Shown here: positions 16,414 through 24,495 of the stretch, in pieces
Numbering within the stretch: the first letter of the stretch is position 1
Layout of the letters: each line of letters begins with the position of its first letter
NCBI RefSeq assembly: GCF_023516615.1
Contig: NZ_JAMGBF010000073.1
Location: 1 to 49,030 of the forward strand
DNA: 49,030 bases
Direction: 5' to 3'
Origin: Streptomyces panaciradicis
GTDB taxonomy: Bacteria > Actinomycetota > Actinomycetes > Streptomycetales > Streptomycetaceae
Made by a program: the position numbers and the translations under genes
The notes under the pieces: model-generated
Database searches by the model: none
What the model saw: the letters and a program-made list of their open reading frames with translations, nothing else
Told to the model about the DNA's origin: nothing

Positions 16414-17690
16414 CAGCAACTGCTCGCTTTCTCGTCGTCGGAGACGTCGTCGCGGAGGTCATCGCGGACGTCGGCGGGTGCGGGTGCGGGTGCGGGCAGG
16501 GGCGCGGGTGCCTCGGGGCCGCGGACGCGAGCCAGCAGCCGGCCCGCCACATGCCGGCCCCACAGGCCCCACAGCGCCCTGCCGGGCCCCGGGTCGTCGT
16601 ACGCGTGCCAGGCCAGTTCGCGTCCGGCCGGAGCGGGCCGCAGGGCGTTCAGGGGGGCGTAGTTCTCCACCACGAACTCCCTTCCCGGCAGCGGCAGTCC
16701 GTCCGGCAGCGGACGGTGGGTCAGATCCAGGTGCAGGGCGCGGACCACGTCCAGTCCGGCCGAGTCGGTGAACAGCCGGAACTGCGCGCCGGGGCGCGGG
16801 TTGAAGTCGAGGAGGTGGTAACGCCCCGTGGCGCCGCAGCGGCGGAAGTCGAGGTCGAGGATGCCCCGGTAGCCCAGTTCGGCGCCCAGCCGTTCGGCGA
16901 GCAGCTGCACCTGCGGGTTCGGCGTCCAGCTGCCGACCGCCGTCAGCCCGGCCCCGCGCGGCCAGGCCAGCGACTTCACGCCGGGGCCTCCGCCGCGCAC
17001 GGTCCCGGACCGGTCGGCGTAGCCGTGGAAGAACCAGTCCCGGTCGGGCCCCGGAGGCAGGAACGCCTGCAGCAGCAGCCGGCTGCCGGCCTCCGCGCTG
17101 CGCAGGTACAGCTCCCCGGCCTCCTGTGCCGAGCGGAGCACGACCGTGCTGCGCAGCCCGGCGCCGGTGGGCACGAGCCAGGGCCGGCTCCACTTGGCGA
17201 CCACCGGCAGTCCCAGTCCCCAGGCGGCGCGCACCGCGTGGGCGGCGCTCTCCGGGACGACCGTCTCCGGGTGCGGGACGCCCACGGACGCGCACAGCGC
17301 GGCCAGTTCCGCCTTGTCGGCGACGCGTTCGGGAAGCGTGGCCGGCTGCTGCGGCAGCAGATAGGCGGGGGCCAGCTCCTCGCGCAGCCGGCTCACCGCG
17401 ACGGCGCTCGCGTCGTCCATCGCGATCAGCACGGCGGGACGCGCGATTCCGGCGGCGATCCGGCGCAGCACGACGGCGATGTCACCGAGGGACGCGCCGG
17501 GCGGTGGCGGCGGATGCATCCGCCGTACGAAACGGGAGGTGCGCACCGGACTTCCGGTGGAATCCGCGACGAGATGGACCTCGACTCCCGCCCTGCCGAG
17601 CGAGCGAACGGCCCCCAGCGTTCCGTGATGAAAGGGATTCCGGTCGATCCGCAGCAGAACCGCGGGGACTCGGGTGTCGAGCAGCGACAC
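16413..17690 (-). CDS. ATP-grasp domain ligase
   Basis: This protein of about 425 residues has an N-terminal pre-ATP-grasp segment (VPAVLLRIDRNPFHHGTLGAVRSL), then an ATP-grasp fold: a lysine in PVVAKWSRPWL, a nucleotide-binding LLLQAFLPPGPDRDWFFHG stretch, and the Mg2+ site segment YHLLDFNPRPGAQFRLF, where acidic Asp and Asn are retained. Such enzymes join a carboxylate to an amine or thiol via an acyl phosphate. The C-terminus ends in an Ala/Pro-rich and acidic tail without a domain. The start is uncertain: AAGGAA lies only 1 nt before an ATG at 17696 but 7 nt before the GTG at 17690, so the GTG is preferred. It is cotranscribed with the flavoprotein and divergent from the GH26 gene. The substrates are unknown. 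Confidence 0.78.
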   Translation of the reverse strand: MSLLDTRVPAVLLRIDRNPFHHGTLGAVRSLGRAGVEVHLVADSTGSPVRTSRFVRRMHPPPPPGASLGDIAVVLRRIAAGIARPAVLIAMDDASAVAVSRLREELAPAYLLPQQPATLPERVADKAELAALCASVGVPHPETVVPESAAHAVRAAWGLGLPVVAKWSRPWLVPTGAGLRSTVVLRSAQEAGELYLRSAEAGSRLLLQAFLPPGPDRDWFFHGYADRSGTVRGGGPGVKSLAWPRGAGLTAVGSWTPNPQVQLLAERLGAELGYRGILDLDFRRCGATGRYHLLDFNPRPGAQFRLFTDSAGLDVVRALHLDLTHRPLPDGLPLPGREFVVENYAPLNALRPAPAGRELAWHAYDDPGPGRALWGLWGRHVAGRLLARVRGPEAPAPLPAPAPAPADVRDDLRDDVSDDEKASSC

Positions 17691-17810
17691 GGGCATTTCC
17701 TTCGGTCGTTTCACTCGGGCGGGCGATCGGTGCACTCGAAAGCCGTAATGAGGTGGCGAACTTCATATTTTCGTGACTGAGTGTCAGGTATCGGAGAGAA
17801 AGGAGCAGGC

Positions 17811-19106
17811 ATGTCCTCACAGCAGCGACGGGCCCGTCTGCGACGGTTGGCGGTCATCACGGTGACGGCCGCCGCGTCGGCCGCCCTGGCGGCGGGGCCG
17901 GGATGCGCGGCGGGGACGGCACGGGTCACCGGCCCGCCCGCTCCGGCGCCCACGACCGGCCCGCTCGCCCCTCCGGTCCCGGCCACCCCGGCCGCCCCGG
18001 TCACACCGGCCCCGGCGACCCCGGGCACACCGGCCAAGGCCACTCCCACCACACCGGCCCCGACGTATGCCCCTTCCTTCGGCGCCTTTCTCGACTCCGG
18101 TCCGCAGGGCGTGGCCCGGATCGCCGATCTCAGCCGCTGGCTGGGCGGGGCCGACCTGCGCGTCGGGCACACCTACCTGCCCGGTGACCGCTGGTCCAAC
18201 ATCGAGGGCGCCCACGGCTTCCTCGACGCCTGGGCGGACTGGCGCGCGCAGAAGGCCGACCGGATGCTCGTGCTCAACGTGCCGATGATGGAGCGCAACG
18301 AGAACGACGTCTCCGACGAGGAGGTGCGGCTGCTGCTGCGCCGGGCCTCGACGGGCCAGTACGACCACCACTTCCGCGCGCTCGCCGAGCGGCTGGTCGC
18401 GCTGAAGGCGCCGGACACGGTCATCGTGCTCGGCTGGGAGATGAACGGCACCACCTACACCCACCGCTGCGGGCCCGACCCGCAGGCGTGGAAGGCCTAC
18501 TGGAACCGGATCGTCGCCACCATGCGCGCGGTGCCGGGGCAGAAATTCCGTTTCGACTTCGCGCCCAGCCGCGGCCGGGACGCCGTTCCCTGGACCGAGT
18601 GCTATCCCGGGGACGACACCGTCGACATCATCGGAATGGACTCGTACGACCAGCCGCGCGGAATGCCTTTCGAGCAGCAGGTGAAAGAGCCGTACGGCCT
18701 GCAGGCACAGGTGGACTTCGCCAAGGCCCACAAGAAACCCATCTCCTATCCGGAGTGGGGGCTTTTCCGCAACGGCGACAATGCCGCGTACATGCGGGAC
18801 ATGCTCGCCTGGATGGACACGCACAAGCCGCTGTACAACACGGTCACCGACTACTGCCCGCACGGCGTCTGGCAGTGCGCCGACAACCCCATGTCCTCGG
18901 AGGTCTACCGGTCCGTGCTCTCCGGCCGCACCGGCGAGCCGACCCCGCAGCCGACCGGGCCCACCACGCCGGCCCCCACACCCACACCGACCCCGAAACC
19001 CACCCCCAACCCCAGCTGTTCGCCGCTCAACCTGGGCGACTGGGTCGAGTACTGGCTCGGCGGGAAGCTGTGCCTGCGCCTGGACTGGTGGTCGCGCACC
19101 CGGTGA
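17811..19106 (+). CDS. Secreted glycoside hydrolase, GH26 (beta-mannanase)-like
   Basis: This 431-residue exported protein has a signal region (RRLAVITVTAAASAALAAG), a Pro/Thr-rich linker, then a TIM-barrel-like catalytic domain. The acid/base Glu is proposed at residue 210 in LGWEMNG and the nucleophile at residue 315 in SYPEWGLF; the 105-residue spacing matches GH26 enzymes. A second Pro/Thr linker leads to a short Cys-containing tail (CSPLNLGDWVEYWLGGKLC). AAAGGAG 5-11 nt upstream fixes the ATG. The gene is divergent from the ATP-grasp pair and convergent with the exopolysaccharide operon, suggesting it trims that polymer or a related beta-linked glycan. Substrate specificity beyond GH26-like is inference. 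Confidence 0.8.
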   Translation: MSSQQRRARLRRLAVITVTAAASAALAAGPGCAAGTARVTGPPAPAPTTGPLAPPVPATPAAPVTPAPATPGTPAKATPTTPAPTYAPSFGAFLDSGPQGVARIADLSRWLGGADLRVGHTYLPGDRWSNIEGAHGFLDAWADWRAQKADRMLVLNVPMMERNENDVSDEEVRLLLRRASTGQYDHHFRALAERLVALKAPDTVIVLGWEMNGTTYTHRCGPDPQAWKAYWNRIVATMRAVPGQKFRFDFAPSRGRDAVPWTECYPGDDTVDIIGMDSYDQPRGMPFEQQVKEPYGLQAQVDFAKAHKKPISYPEWGLFRNGDNAAYMRDMLAWMDTHKPLYNTVTDYCPHGVWQCADNPMSSEVYRSVLSGRTGEPTPQPTGPTTPAPTPTPTPKPTPNPSCSPLNLGDWVEYWLGGKLCLRLDWWSRTR

Positions 19107-19128
19107 ACCCCGGCGGGCGGCGGGTCGG

Positions 19129-20226
19129 TCACGGCCCGTCGCCACCGCGCTCCCTCCACCGTCGCACCACGTCCTTGCCCCGCCGCCGGGCCGCCACGTC
19201 GCACAGGGCCGCCGACAGCAGCGGGGCGGTACGCCGCCGGGCGAGCAACAGCCGCTGGTTGCCGACCTGTTCGGGGCGCCAGTGGCGTTTGTACGGCTCG
19301 TCGCCGCGCAGCAGGCTCAGCGTGTCCCGTCCGCCGTCGCACGCCTGCTCGGCGCACGCGTCGAGCAGCATCACCGCCACGTCCGCCTTGCGTTCGCGCA
19401 GGCACGGATGGGCGCCGTAGAGATAGCCGCCCGCGAGCCGCCCGGACAGCAGGGTCAGATCGACGGCCACCACGTCGTCCTCCAGCCGGAACTCGGTGAC
19501 CACCGCGTCCCCGGACTCGACCATCGCCCCCACCGACCGCACCAGGTGCTCGCGGAAGCGGGGGCGCAGGTGCTCACCCGTCACCTTGCGGCCCTGCCAC
19601 TGCAGCCGGTGCAGTTCGACGAGCCGGCGCAGCGCCTTGTCCACCTCGCCGGGCGGTACGACGTGCCGTTCGACGCCGAGCGCGGCGAGCTTGCGCAGCT
19701 TGGCCCGCACCCGCTGGGCCTTCGCCGAGGGCAGCCGGGCGACCAGTTCGTCCATCGGTACGGCGGGCAGCTCCAGGCACAGCGAGTCGTCCACCCGGCG
19801 GCGCGGGCCGCCCCAGCGGGCGTACACCTGCTCGGCGGCGGCTCCGGGCCGCACCTCGCGCAGGTCGATCAGCGCGGTGCGGGCGGCCGACCAGAGCGCT
19901 TCGGTCAGCGCGCCCACCGCCTCCTCGCCGCGTGCGTCGTCCACCAGCACGTCCCCGTAGTCGGAGATCGCGCCGCCGAGCGGCACGAGCGCCGGCACCG
20001 GCCGCCGTACCCGCATCAGCGGGGCGACGGCGACGAGGTCGCGGCCGTCGCGGACCAGCAGCAGGCGCAGCCGGCCGGGGCGGCCGTAGGACAGCCACCA
20101 CGAGTGCAGCCAGGCGTGGCTCTGGAACGGGGTGGCCGCCGCGCACCCGCGGTACAACCGGCCCCACTGCGGGCCCAGTTCGGCGAACGCGGGTTCGTCG
20201 GTGACGACCTCCACGGAGTACTTCAC
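19129..20226 (-). CDS. GNAT-fold acetyltransferase, CelD/BcsL (FemAB-like) family
   Basis: This protein of about 365 residues resembles the CelD/BcsL group of N-acetyltransferase-like proteins found in cellulose and exopolysaccharide clusters. Recognisable parts are the N-terminal FQSHAWLHSWW segment, RRPVPALVPLGGAISDYGDVLV, and the C-terminal GNAT core with GGYLYGAHPCLRERKADVAVMLLDACAEQACDGGRDTLSLLRGDEPYKRHW. It would transfer an acyl group to the polymer or a precursor sugar. The GTG overlaps the stop of the Wzz-like gene by GTGA and is the last gene of the minus-strand operon. The start is fixed by this coupling and by the KYSVEVVTDEPAF beginning typical of the family. Confidence 0.8.
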   Translation of the reverse strand: MKYSVEVVTDEPAFAELGPQWGRLYRGCAAATPFQSHAWLHSWWLSYGRPGRLRLLLVRDGRDLVAVAPLMRVRRPVPALVPLGGAISDYGDVLVDDARGEEAVGALTEALWSAARTALIDLREVRPGAAAEQVYARWGGPRRRVDDSLCLELPAVPMDELVARLPSAKAQRVRAKLRKLAALGVERHVVPPGEVDKALRRLVELHRLQWQGRKVTGEHLRPRFREHLVRSVGAMVESGDAVVTEFRLEDDVVAVDLTLLSGRLAGGYLYGAHPCLRERKADVAVMLLDACAEQACDGGRDTLSLLRGDEPYKRHWRPEQVGNQRLLLARRRTAPLLSAALCDVAARRRGKDVVRRWRERGGDGP

Positions 20227-20879
20227 AGCTGTCCGTGGACATCGGCGGCGGGGGCCGGGCTCGGTACGGAGGCCGGCCGCCCGGGTGCGTCCGTGGTCCG
20301 CCGGGGCCGGACCAGCAGCGCCAGGCCGCCCAGCAGGCCGCCCGCGCTGGCTCCCACGAGACCCGTCACGCCGGGGGAGGCCGAGGACGGCTCGGTGGGT
20401 TTGACGGCGCGGGCGAACTGGCGCAGCTCCACGTCGGTGTCGGCCTTGGAGTCGTTGGCGTGCCGGGTCAGCGCCCGCGAGACGGCGTCGGCCATGTCGG
20501 CGGCGAGTTCGGGGCGCGAGGAGGTCGCCGTGATCGCCACCATCGGCGCGTCCGGCGAAGTCTCCGCCTGCACGCTCGACTTCAGCGTCTGCACCGGCAC
20601 GCCCGCCCATACCTGGGCGTCCCCGAGCACCGCGAGCTGCGTGGCGACCCGTCCGTAGGCCTGCGCGAAGCCGAGCGCGGTCGCGGAGTCGGACTTCTGC
20701 GTCGGTACGGCGACGACATAGCTCGTGGCCGTGTACGTCGGCGTCCTGACCAGGCCGTACGTGCCGCCGAGCAGGCCGCCGGCGACGACGCCGGCCGCGA
20801 GCAGGGACCAGGCCGGCAGCGAGCCGGCCCGGGTGTGGGCGGGGGACGTGCGGCGGGGGCCGCTGGGGTTCTCGGTCAT
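20223..20879 (-). CDS. Wzz/YveK-like chain-length determinant protein
   Basis: This 218-residue membrane protein has two transmembrane segments (SLLAAGVVAGGLLGGTYGLV near 20-42 and VGASAGGLLGGLALLV near 172-190) flanking an extracytoplasmic domain with the TYTATSYVVAVP motif after TM1 and Pro-rich TPTEPSSASP before TM2, the layout of polysaccharide co-polymerases. These proteins set polymer length with a Wzy polymerase. No tyrosine-kinase domain follows. It overlaps the glycosyltransferase upstream by ATGA and the GNAT downstream by GTGA. A role in export of the polymer made by this cluster is inferred from context and topology. Confidence 0.85.
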   Translation of the reverse strand: MTENPSGPRRTSPAHTRAGSLPAWSLLAAGVVAGGLLGGTYGLVRTPTYTATSYVVAVPTQKSDSATALGFAQAYGRVATQLAVLGDAQVWAGVPVQTLKSSVQAETSPDAPMVAITATSSRPELAADMADAVSRALTRHANDSKADTDVELRQFARAVKPTEPSSASPGVTGLVGASAGGLLGGLALLVRPRRTTDAPGRPASVPSPAPAADVHGQL

Positions 20880-22021
20880 GAGGAACTGACTCCGTGAGGT
20901 GACGGGGGTGAGGAGTGGGCCGCCGCGTAGACGTCCATGAGCCGTGCTGCGCTGCGGGTGATGCTGTAGTGGTGGGCGGCCTCGGGCGCGGTGCGCGGGC
21001 GCGGGCCCTCGGCGCGGGCCGCGGCCAGGGCCCGGGCGAAGGCCTCGGCGTCGCCGGTCACCCGGTGGGCGGCCGGGGCGGTGTGCGAGGGGAGGTCCTC
21101 GATCGCCGGGCAGGAGGCGTAGCGGACGGGCAGCCCGGAGGCCAGCGCCTCCACGACCGCCAGACCGAAGGCCTCCTCCGGGGAGGGCGAGGCGAGCAGG
21201 TCCATCGCGAAGGTGAGCGACGGCAGGTCCGGGCCGGGGGAGCCGTCGGCGACGTAGGGCCGTTCGCCGGTGAACAGGACGCGGTCCGCCACCCCGGCCT
21301 CGTGCGCGGTGCGCCGCAGGACGTGCTCCTCGGGCCCGCCGCCGACCAGTAGCAGCCAGCAGCTGTCCGGCAGGTGCGCGAGGGCGTGGATGAGCACGTC
21401 GAACCGCTTGGCCCCGGTGAGCCGGCCGATGCCGCCGACGACGTAGGCGTCCTCCGGCAGGCCCAGCCGCTGCCGGGTGCGCAGCCGCTGGGCTTCGTCG
21501 AAGCGGAAGCGGGTCAGGTCGATGCCGTTGGGGACGACCTCGATGCGCGGCGCGGGCACCCCCCAGCGCCTGAGCCGCTCGGCGACCGTGGGGGAGACGG
21601 CGACCGTGGACCGGCCCAGCCGCTCGCTGGCCAGGTACAGCGCGCGGACGCCCGCGGTGAGCCTGCGCCCCTCCATCTGCGTGTCGCCGAGGGAGTGCTC
21701 GGTGGCGACGATCGCCCGGACGCCCGCGAGACGCGCGGCGAGACGGCCGTAGACGCAGGCCCGGTAGAGGTGGGTGTGCACGAGGTCGTAGCGGCCCCGG
21801 CGGATCAGCCGGACCAGGCGGGGCAGGGCGCCGAGGTCGCGGTTGCCGGCCATGCCGAGGTGGGTGACGCGTACCCCGTCCGCGGTGAGCCCGTCGGCGA
21901 CGGCGCCCGGGTTGGTCAGGGTCACGACGTCGCTGTCGACGGGCAGGTGGCGCAGCAGAAGGCGCAGTTGCTGCTCGGCTCCGCCGACGCCGAGGCCGGT
22001 GATGACATGCAGGCTCCGCAT
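20876..22021 (-). CDS. Glycosyltransferase, GT4 family
   Basis: This 381-residue retaining glycosyltransferase with a GT-B fold begins with HVITGLGVGGAEQQL, the GGAE motif common to GT4 enzymes, and has the donor-site signatures VVPNGIDLTRF, GGIGRLTGAKRFD and SPSPEEAFGLAVVEALASG (the EX7E element). It would add a sugar to the lipid-linked repeat unit on the cytosolic face. It starts 1 bp after the deacetylase stop and overlaps the Wzz gene by ATGA. The donor and acceptor cannot be read from sequence. Confidence 0.88.
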   Translation of the reverse strand: MRSLHVITGLGVGGAEQQLRLLLRHLPVDSDVVTLTNPGAVADGLTADGVRVTHLGMAGNRDLGALPRLVRLIRRGRYDLVHTHLYRACVYGRLAARLAGVRAIVATEHSLGDTQMEGRRLTAGVRALYLASERLGRSTVAVSPTVAERLRRWGVPAPRIEVVPNGIDLTRFRFDEAQRLRTRQRLGLPEDAYVVGGIGRLTGAKRFDVLIHALAHLPDSCWLLLVGGGPEEHVLRRTAHEAGVADRVLFTGERPYVADGSPGPDLPSLTFAMDLLASPSPEEAFGLAVVEALASGLPVRYASCPAIEDLPSHTAPAAHRVTGDAEAFARALAAARAEGPRPRTAPEAAHHYSITRSAARLMDVYAAAHSSPPSPHGVSSS

Positions 22022-22022
22022 G

Positions 22023-22817
22023 TCACAGGCCCTCTGCGGGACGGCGGCGCAGCCGGTGCAGCCGGTGTTTGAGGAGGAGGCGTACGGCGTTGTCCTCCTG
22101 CCCGATGTGCAGGCGGGGCAGGGCGAGCGGACCGGTGAGCGGGCCCGGGTCGATGGCGCAGGCGTAGCGGTACCCGGCGTCCCCGACGGCGTCGACGGCC
22201 CGCTGGTCCACCGAGCCGTAGGGGTAGCAGAAGCCGTCGACGGGGGCGCCGAGCAGGTCCTCCAGCAGGGCCCGGCTCTCGACGGCCTCCGCCTTCACCC
22301 GGACGTCGTCCGCCCTGGTCAGGTCGGTGTGCGTCAGTCCGTGCGAGCCGATCTCGATGCCCGCCGCGGCCGCCTGACGGATGCCGTCCGCCGTCAGCAG
22401 CGGCTTGCGCGGGCCGAGCGGGTCCCAGGCGTTGTCGCCGCCGAGCCGGCCCGGCAGCACGAACAGGGTGGCGCCGAACCCCAGGCGGAGCAGCGCCGGC
22501 AGGGCGTCGGTGAGGAAGTCGGCGTAGCCGTCGTCGAAGGTGAGCCCGACCAGGCCGCCGCCCCGGCCGCGGGCGCGGGCGGCCAGCAGGTCGGCCACGG
22601 ACACGCCCCGCAGTCCGCGCCCGGCCATCCACCGCAGCTGCCGCTCGAACCGTTCGGGAGTGACCGTGACGCGGTACGGGTCGTCCGAGCGGTCGCCCAC
22701 CGAGTGGTACATCGCCACCCAGGGGACGGGTTCTTGACGGCGTGCCGTGCGAGTGGAGCCGGCGGCCGGGTGCGGGGCCCTCGGTGCCGTACGGGTGCGG
22801 TCGGAGTCAGCGGCCAT
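22023..22817 (-). CDS. Polysaccharide deacetylase (NodB/CE4)
   Basis: This protein of about 264 residues is a CE4 deacetylase with motif 1 LTFDDGYADF (metal and base Asp), motif 2 GSHGLTHTDLT (metal-binding histidines), and motif 3 CYPYGSVD. It would remove N- or O-acetyl groups from the polymer or a precursor. There is no clear signal peptide, so it may act in the cytoplasm or leave by another route, which is unusual for CE4 enzymes. The ATG at 22817 with AAGG 8 nt upstream overlaps the flippase gene by 11 bp; a GTG at 22841 has no ribosome-binding site. It is followed directly by a glycosyltransferase. Confidence 0.86.
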   Translation of the reverse strand: MAADSDRTRTAPRAPHPAAGSTRTARRQEPVPWVAMYHSVGDRSDDPYRVTVTPERFERQLRWMAGRGLRGVSVADLLAARARGRGGGLVGLTFDDGYADFLTDALPALLRLGFGATLFVLPGRLGGDNAWDPLGPRKPLLTADGIRQAAAAGIEIGSHGLTHTDLTRADDVRVKAEAVESRALLEDLLGAPVDGFCYPYGSVDQRAVDAVGDAGYRYACAIDPGPLTGPLALPRLHIGQEDNAVRLLLKHRLHRLRRRPAEGL

Positions 22818-24495
22818 GGGGGAGCCTTCGGGTGACGGCACGGGTGGCGGCCCGTACGGAACGGAGTGCGGATGCGCAGCCCTGGTCGCCCAGGGCCAGG
22901 CCGAGCAGCAGGAACACGGCGCCCACCGTCGCCGCCCCGGCCACGAGTGCCGGCAGCGGCGCCGGGACCAGGCTCGCGACGAGCCGGCCCGCCGGTGCCG
23001 CGACGGCGGCCGCGGCCAGCGGGCGGCCGATCTCGGCGAGCACCGTGCGGACGCGCACCGGGACGCCGCGGCGGCCGCCCCGGTGTGTCGAGCCCATGCC
23101 GGCGAGGAGCAGGGCGGCGGTCACCGTGATGCCGGCGGCGTTGGCGGCGGCGATCCCGGACACCCCCCAGGGGCCCACCGCCCAGGCGCCGCACCACGAG
23201 GTGACGACGATGCCGCCGGTCATCGCGCAGACCGGGTACCAGGTGGCGCGGCCCGCCGAGAAGTAGGAGCGGATCAGCACGCCGACCAGCGTCTGGCCGA
23301 GCAACCCGAGGGTGTACACGCGCATCACGCCGGCGGTCGCCGCCGTGTCGCGCGCGGTGAACGCCCCGCGCTGGAAGAGGACTTCGATGATCTGCGGGGC
23401 GCAGGCGATCACCGTGGCCGCGCCGAGCAGCACCATGCACGCGGCGAGCGCCAGATCCCGCTCCACGCGGCCGCGGGCCCGTTCGGTGTCGCCGTCGGCC
23501 AGCGCCCGCGCGACCACCGGGAAGGTGACCGTGCACAGCATCAGCGACAGCGTCATCGGGATCTGGGCCACCTTCTGCGCGTAGTTCAGGTGCGAGATGG
23601 CCCCCGCCGGGAGGGTGGAGGCGAGGAAGCGCTCGACGAGGACCTGGGACTGTCGGCACAGCGCGAAGAGCAGGACGCTGGCCACCAGCGCCAGCGGCAC
23701 CGCCCGCTCCGGATCCTCGACGCGCTCCCGCGGCCCGACCGGCCCACGCCGCAACTGCCGCCACAAAGCGGGCAGTTGGACGGCCACCATCAGCGCCCCG
23801 CCCACCGCGACACCCGCGGCGGCCGAACGCACCCCGAAGCGGCCGCCCAGCGCGAACATCGCCGCGATGATGCCGGTGTTGTACGCCACGTAGATCGCGC
23901 CCGGCATCAGGAAGCGCCGGTGCGCCCGCAGCATCGCGCTGCAGTACCCGGCGAGCCCGAAGCTCAGCACGCAGGTCGCGGTCAGCCGGGTGCAGTCCAC
24001 GGCGAGAGCGGGATGCGGCAGGCCCGGCGCCAGGGCCTCCACGAGGTAGGGGGCGGCCGCGACGAGCAGCGCCGACGCGGCGGCGAAGCAGAGGGCGAGC
24101 CGGGGCAGGGTGGCGGCGACCAGCTCGCGCACCGGGTCCCCCGGCGCACCCCGCGCCCGCCTGGACAGGGCCAGGCTGAACGCGGGGATCAGCGCGAAGG
24201 CCAGCCCGTCCTCGATGAGCAGCGTGGCCGCGAACTCCGGCACGGTCCACGCCACCAGGAAGGCGTCCGTCGCGCTGCCCGCCCCGAACAGCCGGGCCAG
24301 CGACTGGTCCCGCACCAGCCCGAGCAGCGCCCCGGCGATGGACAGGGCGGCGGTCACGGCGGTGGCCTTGGCGAGGAAACGCCGTGAGACGGGCGCCAGT
24401 TCGGCCTGTTCCGCGGGCCGGGTCCGCGCCGCGGGTACGGTCACCGCGTCCTCGGCGCCGGAGGTCCCCGCGCCCGGGGAAGGCGTCACCGTCAT
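22807..24495 (-). CDS. MurJ/MviN-like lipid-linked oligosaccharide flippase
   Basis: This 562-residue polytopic membrane protein of the MOP/MATE-like superfamily has about fourteen hydrophobic segments and the MurJ hallmarks LLGLVRDQSLARLFGAG.ATDAFLVAWTVPE at the N-terminus, FALIPAFSLALSRRARG, and NYAQKVAQIPMTL in the middle. Canonical Streptomyces MurJ (MviN) is usually encoded elsewhere, and this copy sits in a polysaccharide operon beside a Wzy-like protein, so I infer that it acts as the Wzx-type flippase for this polymer. Its ATG overlaps the ligase gene stop (ATGA). Its stop lies within the deacetylase gene. Confidence 0.85.
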   Translation of the reverse strand: MTVTPSPGAGTSGAEDAVTVPAARTRPAEQAELAPVSRRFLAKATAVTAALSIAGALLGLVRDQSLARLFGAGSATDAFLVAWTVPEFAATLLIEDGLAFALIPAFSLALSRRARGAPGDPVRELVAATLPRLALCFAAASALLVAAAPYLVEALAPGLPHPALAVDCTRLTATCVLSFGLAGYCSAMLRAHRRFLMPGAIYVAYNTGIIAAMFALGGRFGVRSAAAGVAVGGALMVAVQLPALWRQLRRGPVGPRERVEDPERAVPLALVASVLLFALCRQSQVLVERFLASTLPAGAISHLNYAQKVAQIPMTLSLMLCTVTFPVVARALADGDTERARGRVERDLALAACMVLLGAATVIACAPQIIEVLFQRGAFTARDTAATAGVMRVYTLGLLGQTLVGVLIRSYFSAGRATWYPVCAMTGGIVVTSWCGAWAVGPWGVSGIAAANAAGITVTAALLLAGMGSTHRGGRRGVPVRVRTVLAEIGRPLAAAAVAAPAGRLVASLVPAPLPALVAGAATVGAVFLLLGLALGDQGCASALRSVRAATRAVTRRLPHGR

